Source: CAZLMW01 sp964560875 (GTDB lineage: Bacteria; Myxococcota_A; UBA9042). Taken from it: a DNA stretch of 38,551 bases. Below are positions 8,145 through 15,635 of the stretch, piece by piece; position 1 is the first letter of the stretch, and the number at the start of each line of letters is the position of its first letter. The translations under genes and the position numbers were made by a program. The stretch covers positions 1 to 38,551 of the forward strand of contig CAZLMW010000076.1 of the NCBI GenBank assembly GCA_964560875.1, in the 5' to 3' direction. The notes below the pieces were generated by a model that made no database searches, had not been told where the DNA came from, and saw only the letters and a list, made by a program, of their open reading frames with translations.

Positions 8145-10709
8145 CTACAGCGGCCGTTTCGTCGCCGGCACCCAGAGAACCCCGAAGAACGGGAATGTGA
8201 TGTCCTCGCGGCTGAGCGAGATCGCGTGCTCTTCGATATGGCCGACCAGCGGTTCCCAGGCGGCCCGAATCCGCGCGATGTCCTTCTTCAGGTCGTCTTC
8301 GAGCGCCAGGAGTTGGTCGTTGAGCCCGCCCACCGATGACTTTTGCGACTTCACAGCGACCCATGCTTGACGCACATCGTCGGGCATCTCCTGGCCGGAG
8401 AAAGGCGCCATCACGTTGGCGGCGGCCGCTGCGATCGCGGCGTGGTGGAGCTTGTCGGCGTGGGCGTGAAGCGCGGCGAGCCGTTCGTATTCGCCGCGGA
8501 TCTTCGCCTCGAGTGTGCGGGTTCGTTGGGCGTAGTCGTCGCGCAGCCCGGCCGTTTTATCATCGATAGCCCGTTCGATACGTGCGCTGCAGCGCGCCAT
8601 GAAGCTGACGCGTGTCTCCATGGGCTTGCCGTACATGCCGATCTTGCGATTGAGCCACATGCCCCGCGATTGACGCTCGATCAATTCGCTCGCTATGCGC
8701 TCTCGGACCGTCTCGAACTCGACGGATTCATCCAAGAAGGTTGGCAGGTTATCAAACCAACCGTCACGTGGAGGGTTCGCAGTCGTGTCGCGCTCGTTCA
8801 ACGGTGGCCACAGCGGGTTGGTGGGCAGCGCGTCGCCGGTCAGCGGGAAAAAGAGGCGGTGCTGCGTCTCACGCAGGTCGAAGCCGGCGCGCGACTCGTC
8901 GAACCTGAGCTCAGCGACGGCGTACAGCGCGGGCGTGTAGCGGATCCGGCCATCGTTGCGCGCGGGCTGGGTGTGTTCAGCGAAGACGCCGCCCATGCGG
9001 GCTGATAACGCGACCTCGGGGCGCAAGAAGAGGGCCGGAATTCCCTCGGGCAACGCAGGCATGGACCAGCGCGGGTCGCGGGGCACCTCATTTTCCTTCT
9101 CGACGAGCACGACGTGTTCGACGATTCGCACCGACCGCGAGTCTCGGTCCGTGTGGGCCTGTGAAACGACGTGGGGCGCGGAGTTGCTGTGGCGATGGGA
9201 CGCAGCAGGCGCGACGCCCTCGGACTTCGATCCGGGTTGTTCGGCTTGATTCGGCGGCGCGCTCGGGGGCGCTTCCCCGGCACGTTCCGCAAATGTTTCG
9301 GGCTTGTGGAGGCGGCCGGACGCCATCAGCCGTTCAACCTCGCGCCTCGCCATGGGCCCGCGCAGAAAACTCATGGCCCACCGGGTGTGCAGCAGGCGGG
9401 GACCGTCGGCCTTGACGTCGTGAACCAGGAAGACGCGCGACCGCAGCTGGTCGAGCATTCCGTCGATGTCTTTGCGGTCGACCTTGCCGCCGGCGCTCAG
9501 CAGCCCGTCGAGCACGCGTTCTCGGTCGCGTTGCGTCTGCAACCTGCCGATGAACCACGTTCCAGCGTTCGAGAGGGCCTTGTAGTCGAGGTCGACCGGG
9601 TTCTGTGTCACCAAGGCGGTGCCGACGCCCACAGCGCGTGCCTGCTTCATCAACGTGAGGATCGGCGTCTTGGTCGGCGGGTTGCGCGGATATGGGGGCA
9701 GGTAGCCGAACACCTCGTCGAAGTACACGAGCATCCGCAGCGACGATGTGCCGCTCTGTGCGCGTGACCAGGCCACGATCTGTTCGAGGAGCAGCGACGC
9801 GAAGAACATGCGTTCGCTGTCGTTGAGGTGGGTGAGATAGAAAAGCGACACCGGCACGCGCTTCTTGTCGCCGTCCTGCACAGGGTCGGCGATGCGGTCC
9901 ACGTCCAATCGAACGCCCCGAGTCCAGGGCTCAAACGCCGGGGCGGCCACGATGCCGTTGAGCTTCATAGCGAGTTTGCGGCGGTTGCGGGGCGGGTAGA
10001 ACTCGTCGACAGCAAAAACCCCAACGCGCTCGAACGGTGGATCGACAAGGCGCTCGATCAGCATCCGAACATCGAGGTTCTCGCCGGCGCTCCATGCCTG
10101 GTCGACGATCCGCGACAAGATCACGTGTTCAGGATCGCGAACGGGGTCGGCTTCGACATCCACGAGGCCCAGCAGGCCCGAGACGGTGCCGGTCACGAGC
10201 TCACGTCGCGCGGTTGGGTCGTTCAACACAGCGTCGGACGGTGGCGCAAAGGCTCCGAGAACATCGACGGCGACACCCGCATCGGAACCGGGTGTGTAGA
10301 TGGTCAGCGCCATCTTCTCCCGCAGCTCCTTGAGGCGCTCAGGGCCTTGTTCCCAATCAGCGAGCCCCTTCTGCCAAACCCCGGCCATCTTCTCGCCGTA
10401 GTCGGGGATGCTCATGCCTTTGCGCTGGGCCTCGCCGGGATCGACCCAATCGGCAAAATCCTCGCCCTTGAACTCGTCGAACAGCAGCGCGAGGTTGGCC
10501 ATGTCGCCCTTGGGATCGATGATCACGAGCGGCACGTCGTTGAGCACCAGCTCCTCAAGCAGCGAGATGCACAGGCCCGTCTTTCCCGACCCGGTCATGC
10601 CGACGCCCACGGCGTGTGTAACGAGCCGGTTGGAGTCGAAAGTGGCGCGTTCTTCGGTCACCTGCCCGGTCGCGGGGTCCACGGTTCTGCCAAGGTAGAG
10701 GTCGGCCAT
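8145..10709 (-). CDS. HerA-like ATPase / DUF853-type helicase family protein
   Basis: 854 residues. The N-terminal ATPase has a Walker A motif GMTGSGKT (37-44, Lys43) and then LVIIDPKGDMANLALL, typical of the HerA/FtsK-like DUF87/DUF853 group. The Walker B region reads MLVYFDEVFGYLPP, and LMKQARAVGVGTALVTQNP with NAGTWFIGRLQTQRDRERV is diagnostic of the C-terminal HerA_C/DUF853 part. The C-terminal third is rich in charged helices (coiled coil likely). HerA ATPases pump or process DNA; the exact role of these long single-gene versions is unknown. No NurA nuclease gene is nearby. The start MADLYLG is set by AGGAG at 10716-10720; an upstream open frame to 10796 lacks this support. Confidence 0.88.
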   Translation of the reverse strand: MADLYLGRTVDPATGQVTEERATFDSNRLVTHAVGVGMTGSGKTGLCISLLEELVLNDVPLVIIDPKGDMANLALLFDEFKGEDFADWVDPGEAQRKGMSIPDYGEKMAGVWQKGLADWEQGPERLKELREKMALTIYTPGSDAGVAVDVLGAFAPPSDAVLNDPTARRELVTGTVSGLLGLVDVEADPVRDPEHVILSRIVDQAWSAGENLDVRMLIERLVDPPFERVGVFAVDEFYPPRNRRKLAMKLNGIVAAPAFEPWTRGVRLDVDRIADPVQDGDKKRVPVSLFYLTHLNDSERMFFASLLLEQIVAWSRAQSGTSSLRMLVYFDEVFGYLPPYPRNPPTKTPILTLMKQARAVGVGTALVTQNPVDLDYKALSNAGTWFIGRLQTQRDRERVLDGLLSAGGKVDRKDIDGMLDQLRSRVFLVHDVKADGPRLLHTRWAMSFLRGPMARREVERLMASGRLHKPETFAERAGEAPPSAPPNQAEQPGSKSEGVAPAASHRHSNSAPHVVSQAHTDRDSRSVRIVEHVVLVEKENEVPRDPRWSMPALPEGIPALFLRPEVALSARMGGVFAEHTQPARNDGRIRYTPALYAVAELRFDESRAGFDLRETQHRLFFPLTGDALPTNPLWPPLNERDTTANPPRDGWFDNLPTFLDESVEFETVRERIASELIERQSRGMWLNRKIGMYGKPMETRVSFMARCSARIERAIDDKTAGLRDDYAQRTRTLEAKIRGEYERLAALHAHADKLHHAAIAAAAANVMAPFSGQEMPDDVRQAWVAVKSQKSSVGGLNDQLLALEDDLKKDIARIRAAWEPLVGHIEEHAISLSREDITFPFFGVLWVPATKRPL

Positions 10710-10715
10710 CGGGGG

Positions 10716-10720
10716 CTCCT
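10716..10720 (-). promoter_or_regulatory. Ribosome-binding site for the HerA-like gene
   Basis: The minus strand has AGGAG six bases before the ATG at 10709. The divergent hydrolase gene starts at 10858, so both promoters share this 148-base gap. Confidence 0.7.
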
Positions 10721-10857
10721 TGTCTGTCAGTCGGGGCCCCGCAAGCTCATCGGCACCACGATCGCGCAGGGTTGGTGACGCTCGCATACGCCACAAAGCG
10801 CCGCAAGCCGCCGGATGCGCACATGACAGGCCCTGCTGCTATCGGATAGAACGCGCC

Positions 10858-11889
10858 ATGCCGATCACCTGGCCGATGCTGCGGACGTTGCTGCGGATGG
10901 CCCTTTCGTCGTTCATCACCGTCATGGCGACGACGTGGCGGCGCCTTCTCGGTCGTCCCGCTCACCGGAGTTGGAGCTGGCTCGAAGAGGTCATCATCGG
11001 GACGTTGCGGCGTGAGCTGGTCGCTGCCCAAACAGCCTCCGTGACCCAGATTCGCGCGCTACCGCCGGCCTCGTTGACGCCGCGATTGCGCCGCGCGGTG
11101 TCCGAGACCATCACGACGCTCGGCAAACGTCCTTGCAGCGTGTTTACACCAAGGGACTGGACTCCCGGTGACGCGGAGTGCCTCTACCTTCATGGCGGCG
11201 GGTACGTGACGTGTTCGCCTCAAACGCATCGCTTGCTGATCGCGCGCATCGCCGCCGCCACGGGCAGTCGGTGTCACGCGCTCGACTACCGATTGGCCCC
11301 CGAGCACGCGGCTCCTCACGCGCTCGACGACGCGGATGCCGCGCTGGACGAGCTGATGGGCAGCGGTATCGACGCCAAGAAGCTGTGGATCGGCGGCGAC
11401 TCGGCCGGTGGTGGACTCACGATTGCGACGCTCCTTCGACGCGGAGAAGGCGACCGGCCCATGCCCGCCGCGGCTGTTGTGTTCTCGCCGTGGGTCGACC
11501 TCACGGCGACCGGTGCCAGCGTCGAGGCCAACGCGCACCTGGACTACCTGCAGCCGCCCGTCCTGCGCCGATTTGGGGCCTGGTACGCCGGCGACCGACC
11601 GCTTGATGATCCGCTGGTGTCGCCCATCCGCGGCGAACTCGGGCATATGCCGCCGACACTGGTGATCACCGGTGGCGCCGAGCTGTTCGTCAGCGAGAAC
11701 CGCGAGCTCGATCAACGCATGCGGGATGCTGGCGTCGACGTCACGTACATGGAGGCCGACGCTATGGTCCACGTGTATTGCGCCGTGCTGCCGTTTCACC
11801 CCGAGACGAGCCGGGCGCATGCCGCAGTCAGCGACTTCGTCAAAAACAAAATAGCGAATAATAACAGACCGAAACGATCGAAAATGTGA
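10858..11889 (+). CDS. Alpha/beta hydrolase of the hormone-sensitive lipase (HSL) family
   Basis: 343 residues. It has the HSL oxyanion motif HGGG (112-115), the DYRLAPEH motif (143-150) and the nucleophile motif GDSAGGG (180-186, Ser182). The catalytic His is probably in DAMVHVYCAV near the C-terminus. The acid is less clear: where many members have GxDPLxDE, this protein reads GGAELFVSEN, so a Glu may replace Asp. Members cleave short-chain esters or lactones; the substrate is unknown. The N-terminus has a weakly hydrophobic stretch. The last 15 residues (KNKIANNNRPKRSKM) use A-rich codons unlike the rest of the gene. The open frame reaches back to 10720, but the ATG at 10858 fits family length. 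Confidence 0.88.
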   Translation: MPITWPMLRTLLRMALSSFITVMATTWRRLLGRPAHRSWSWLEEVIIGTLRRELVAAQTASVTQIRALPPASLTPRLRRAVSETITTLGKRPCSVFTPRDWTPGDAECLYLHGGGYVTCSPQTHRLLIARIAAATGSRCHALDYRLAPEHAAPHALDDADAALDELMGSGIDAKKLWIGGDSAGGGLTIATLLRRGEGDRPMPAAAVVFSPWVDLTATGASVEANAHLDYLQPPVLRRFGAWYAGDRPLDDPLVSPIRGELGHMPPTLVITGGAELFVSENRELDQRMRDAGVDVTYMEADAMVHVYCAVLPFHPETSRAHAAVSDFVKNKIANNNRPKRSKM

Positions 11890-12016
11890 TTGGTGTGTTC
11901 GGTGTGTGGCCTTAACGACCTGAAAAATCGCGTGTTGGCCGTTGTTATGTCGGGTGTGGAATATTTACCGGCACCGCATGGTTGCGTTTGGTGCAATGTG
12001 GCGACCGGGTTGGCGC
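11890..12016. other. Intergenic region between convergent genes, lower GC
   Basis: 127 bases between two converging genes, noticeably richer in A and T than the surroundings in its first 80 bases. A weak GCACC/GGTGC inverted repeat (11971-11994) has a 14-base loop. I see no convincing terminator and no gene. Confidence 0.4.
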
Positions 12017-14173
12017 TCAAAGAGGCCGCGTGATCCCGGCGGCGATTCGCTCGAAAAGGACCTGCGCGCTTCCGATCGCTCCGCGAGCTTCCCGCACCCG
12101 GCCCGCGTCGAGCAGCGACTTCCCCACGCGTTCCAGCCGCGCCATCGCATCGAGCATCGCGGTCTCATCGGTCATGATGGACGAGTCGTTGCGGTCCTTG
12201 AGCGGCAGTTGGTAGCGGACGGCCGCGCCATCCGCCCTCGCGAGATCAGCAAACGCTTCGATCTCGTGGCGGTTCTGCTTGAGAACGACCATCGAGTACT
12301 GGACTCGGCCGTGAAGCGTTCCGGCCCGCCTGGTCGCGGCGATCGCGTCGAGGTGCTGACGAATCCGGCTCCAGGGCAAGCCGCGGTTGACGAGGGCGTA
12401 GCAGTCTTCGCTCGCGGCGTTGAGGCTCAGCGTGATGTTCTCGAACGGCACGTTGGCGTAGCGCCGCAGCTGCTTGGGCGTGAGGTAGCTACCATTGGTG
12501 ATCAAGAGGATGCGCAACTGTGGCAACTCGCGGGCATCCAGCGTGCCCAGGAAGTCGCGAAAGACCGGTGAAGCGAGGGGTTCGCCGCCGTTGACCTCGA
12601 GGAAGAAGACCGACCCGAGCAGCCCACGAAGGCTCTCCCAAAATGCGCTCGGGAGCTCGTCGTCCAGCGTTCCCGTCTCGCCGTAGTCGCACATCAGGCA
12701 GTCGTAGTTGCAGAAAGTCGTCGCGGCCAGGCAAAGCTGCATCGGGTCGGCGCGCATGACCTCGGCGCCGGAGATCATGTCCTCGATGGCCACGATGGCG
12801 TTTTCGACAGCGGCCGCCGGCCCACCCGGAACGCGTACATCGGCCGGCTTTTGGTTCCCCGCGTGCAAGAACGGGCAGCTCGCCTGGCATGTGGATGGAT
12901 GCCCGGCGGTCGTCATCGCGCGGCGAAACGCCTGCATCGCTGGTCCATTCCAAGCGACGTCGGGCAGGGCGGTCCGCGGCAAGCGGGTGTGCAGCGCCTG
13001 GTAGTCCCGGCAGCAAGGGCCGAACCAGCCGTTTGGGCTCACTTCGAATCGCACCCAAGGCAGCGCGCATGGCCACATCGGCACCTCGTCGGCCGACAGG
13101 ATCTCGGCAAGCACGAGGCTGCGGTCGGGATGTCCAATCAGCTCGTCGCGCACGCGCTGCTGCCAATCTCCTGTGGCCTCTGAAGAGGAACTCGGTGACG
13201 TCGGTGATTCGACGACCAGCTCGAGTTCGGAGGGGATGTTCGGTCGCTCCCCCGTTCGGATCGCGCGCTGTTGGCCGACTTGGCGTCGATCGACGACGAG
13301 CTTGATGCCGCGGTCGCGGGCCTTGTCGACCAGCGTCTGGATACGCCCATCGGACGGCTCAAGGTCGGTGACCAGGGTCGTAGCGTCGTTGACGCCGGCC
13401 GACATGGCGTCCAACAAACGGCCTGCTCGACTCGCTGCGCGGTCGGCATCGGACTCGCGAACCACAACTCTGCGGTGTGCGCTCGCGAGGCCCGTGGCGG
13501 TTGGTGAACGGGTAGCGGCCCGGATCGCCGCGTGCACACCTGCTGGGGTTTCGTCGAGTCGATCCAACCACGCATTTGCAGCGGCGTGGAGTCGCTCCGC
13601 CCACCCGGATGTGTTCCCGGCGCGGCTTGAATGGGTCACTGAGATGCCGTGACGCCCGAACGGTCCGGCCGGTCCGTCGCTGCATGCAAAACGCAGCGTC
13701 GTTGTTGAGCCATCTTCGCTCGTGACATCGACATGGATGCTCTGCCCGCGGATTGCCGTCGCTGCCACGCGCCATCCACCGGCCAATGGGGTGTCCGGTT
13801 GCGCGAAATCGCCAGGAACGGTCCGCGAGACATGGGTCTCAGGGGCCTGCCGCGGCGGTGCGGCCTGGCGCGCATCGATCCAACCCTGCAACTGGAGCAC
13901 GCCGTCGTTTCCCAAGCTCTCCAGCAGGTGGTTCGCGGCCGCGTCGAAGTGAACCGCCTCGACGCTATTGCGCTCATACCAAGCCCGTACGCCGGGCCGT
14001 GCCCATGCGCCGCCCTCACCTTCCTCGGCGACCGCCAGACCGATGACCACGGCGTCATCGCCGCGCTGCAAGGTCCACCGCAATCGGCCGTGACGGGCGT
14101 CGACCGCCACGATCCGCCACCGGCCCGCCAACTCGTCGCCAATAGCTGGGAGCCGGGCGTCTACGTGGGTCAT
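12017..14173 (-). CDS. Radical SAM protein with N-terminal SPASM-like module and duplicated N-terminal domain
   Basis: 718 residues. The radical SAM cluster motif is CNYDCLMC (Cys488, 492, 495), inside a TIM-barrel-like C-terminal half with NGGEPLASP and LLITNGSYL. Before it, about residues 366-435 match a SPASM-type pattern: CALPWVRFEV (C369), GPCC (C387, C388), WNGPAMQAFRR and CQASC (C429, C433). SPASM domains normally follow the radical SAM core; here the order is reversed. The first 210 residues hold two related copies of one domain: 15-87 and 130-206, each starting LAG-x-WR and ending with AAAN-xx-L. Radical SAM/SPASM enzymes modify peptides, proteins or sugars. It is the last gene of a three-gene run, and its ATG overlaps the DUF3105 stop as ATGA (14170-14173), which fixes the start. 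Confidence 0.85.
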   Translation of the reverse strand: MTHVDARLPAIGDELAGRWRIVAVDARHGRLRWTLQRGDDAVVIGLAVAEEGEGGAWARPGVRAWYERNSVEAVHFDAAANHLLESLGNDGVLQLQGWIDARQAAPPRQAPETHVSRTVPGDFAQPDTPLAGGWRVAATAIRGQSIHVDVTSEDGSTTTLRFACSDGPAGPFGRHGISVTHSSRAGNTSGWAERLHAAANAWLDRLDETPAGVHAAIRAATRSPTATGLASAHRRVVVRESDADRAASRAGRLLDAMSAGVNDATTLVTDLEPSDGRIQTLVDKARDRGIKLVVDRRQVGQQRAIRTGERPNIPSELELVVESPTSPSSSSEATGDWQQRVRDELIGHPDRSLVLAEILSADEVPMWPCALPWVRFEVSPNGWFGPCCRDYQALHTRLPRTALPDVAWNGPAMQAFRRAMTTAGHPSTCQASCPFLHAGNQKPADVRVPGGPAAAVENAIVAIEDMISGAEVMRADPMQLCLAATTFCNYDCLMCDYGETGTLDDELPSAFWESLRGLLGSVFFLEVNGGEPLASPVFRDFLGTLDARELPQLRILLITNGSYLTPKQLRRYANVPFENITLSLNAASEDCYALVNRGLPWSRIRQHLDAIAATRRAGTLHGRVQYSMVVLKQNRHEIEAFADLARADGAAVRYQLPLKDRNDSSIMTDETAMLDAMARLERVGKSLLDAGRVREARGAIGSAQVLFERIAAGITRPL

Positions 14174-14847
14174 TTCTCGACCCAGTTGATGTCGTACGGC
14201 CCGTTCATGCTGACTGCCTCGGGGCCCATCCGGTGATGCGCCTCGGTGAACTGCGCAAAGCTGGTCGGTGTCAAGGCGCCCGCGAGCATCGTCCACTCCC
14301 ACGCGACCGCGGCGACCGCGGCCGGCAGCTCAGGATATGGGGTCATGACCCAGAGGTAGTCGTGTTTGTCGCGCGGCTCATAGGTCTTTGCCCACTGGAC
14401 GAACGCTTCGATTTGATCGGTCGGCAAGCAGGGATGATAGAGCAATGCGATGCCGCCATGCTCGAGGTTGTGGAGCCAGCGTTGCGGCGGCAGGTACGTG
14501 TACAGCCCCCACTTGGCCCACGCCGGCCGGTGCGGTCCGCTCGACGGGGGGTGAGTCTTGTAGACGATCGGCACCGTCGGGAAGATGTGGCCGTGGTCAG
14601 TCGCGGTCGCAAACGTCGTCAGAGGCGCCGCGAATGTCGGCGCTTGCCAATTCCGGTCGCTGCAAGCCGGGTCGAGCAGGTCGACGTTGACGATGTTTGG
14701 TGTCGCGTTGGTCGCGTCGGGCTGCACTTCGTCGGCTGGGTCGTCTTCGTCGGTGCAGGCCGCGATCGCCGCAACGCCGATCGCAGCAAACACTGCGAAT
14801 GCGACGCGTGCCACGGTCGCTGGGCGGGTCATGGAACGGGTGTGCAT
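14170..14847 (-). CDS. DUF3105-type lipoprotein
   Basis: 225 residues. The signal (about 10-30) ends in lipobox AIAAC with Cys31, then an Asp/Glu linker. The body has the DUF3105 hallmarks: HPPSSGPH (99-106), WGLYTYLPPQRWLHNLEHGG (LHNLEHGG at 125-132) and LLYHPC. DUF3105 proteins are exported or membrane-bound and of unknown function; the conserved His/Glu residues look like a metal site. Translational coupling to the radical SAM gene suggests a shared process across the membrane. ATG codons at 14880 and 14832 are alternatives; 14847 was chosen because GGAAG stands seven bases before it. Confidence 0.8.
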   Translation of the reverse strand: MHTRSMTRPATVARVAFAVFAAIGVAAIAACTDEDDPADEVQPDATNATPNIVNVDLLDPACSDRNWQAPTFAAPLTTFATATDHGHIFPTVPIVYKTHPPSSGPHRPAWAKWGLYTYLPPQRWLHNLEHGGIALLYHPCLPTDQIEAFVQWAKTYEPRDKHDYLWVMTPYPELPAAVAAVAWEWTMLAGALTPTSFAQFTEAHHRMGPEAVSMNGPYDINWVEK

Positions 14848-14897
14848 GGCGGCTTCCACGTCGCCACGATAGCGCATCAATCAACCGCGCGGCCACA

Positions 14898-15482
14898 TTA
14901 CCTCAACATGACGTCCCAGCGGGTGCCGCGTGGCATGTACGTGCGGCGGGTGTGCGGGCGAAGATCTCGCGTGCCGATGAAAAGAGGGGCGCCGCGCTGG
15001 GAAACCGCGACGCGGGTGCATCCGGATGTTCCGGCGCAACGTTGCCGCTGTTTGGGCTTGCACGTTCCGCTGAGAGCCACGACCGCGCGCGCTCGCATGG
15101 TTGCCGCAGCGACCGCGCCAGCCAGCTTTTCGGCCCTGGCGAAGTCACCGGCGCGCGCAGACTTCAGCGCATCTTCGAGCGATTTCAGACCCGTGTTGGC
15201 GATCGTCGCCAGCTGACGATCCAGGTTCGCCTGACATGCGACGAAACCGGCTTCCCCGTGGGCCAGCGCCACTTGCAGGTGCGACCGCTCCCGTTCGATG
15301 AGCCCGGCCAGCGCCAGTGCGTGGCGCGATGCCTGCTGGAGTCTTGTGATTGTAAGCTCCGAAGCGTGCGCGGTCGGAATCGTGGTCGCGGTGATTACCG
15401 TGGCAATCATCGTCGCCAGGACCGCGGCGCTCTTGGCGACATTCAACCTCTTGTCAGCCAGACCGCTGTTGCTTTTCACCAT
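14898..15482 (-). CDS. Secreted/periplasmic protein of unknown function
   Basis: 194 residues. A basic N-region and hydrophobic core lead to a signal-peptidase site THA-SEL (cleavage after Ala40). The mature part is helical and Ala-rich (about 45-145), then a basic, Cys-containing tail (GTCKPKQRQRCAGTSGC). I do not recognise a family. It is first in the minus-strand run with the DUF3105 and radical SAM genes (50-base gap). If the neighbours form a modification system, its Cys/Gly/Ser-rich C-terminus makes it a candidate substrate, but this is only inference. The start is set by GGAGG at 15489-15493. Confidence 0.7.
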   Translation of the reverse strand: MVKSNSGLADKRLNVAKSAAVLATMIATVITATTIPTAHASELTITRLQQASRHALALAGLIERERSHLQVALAHGEAGFVACQANLDRQLATIANTGLKSLEDALKSARAGDFARAEKLAGAVAAATMRARAVVALSGTCKPKQRQRCAGTSGCTRVAVSQRGAPLFIGTRDLRPHTRRTYMPRGTRWDVMLR

Positions 15483-15635
15483 CGTTTGCCTCCGTCGGGC
15501 GGTCGGGTGCAATGCCTCTTGCCGCCGTTGTTGCGTTGCCGCATCACCGCTGCAGGTTCATCGCTGTGCCGTGTCGAGAACGACCGGGCAACCCACGCGG
15601 TGGTCGCATGCCGCGCCGTCGCGTACGCTTGCGCC
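15483..15635. promoter_or_regulatory. Divergent promoter region of the carbamoyltransferase/radical SAM locus
   Basis: 153 bases between the minus-strand run and the carbamoyltransferase gene. The GGAGG at 15489-15493 (minus strand) is the only clear element, six bases before the ATG at 15482. No ribosome-binding site is visible before 15636. A small CCAC-GCG-GTGG palindrome lies near 15593-15603. Confidence 0.45.

Noticed and set aside
14697..15635. Upstream extension of the carbamoyltransferase frame
   Set aside because: Arg-rich, motif-free and overlapping two genes on the other strand; the family N-terminus begins exactly at MRILGIDAGN (15636).
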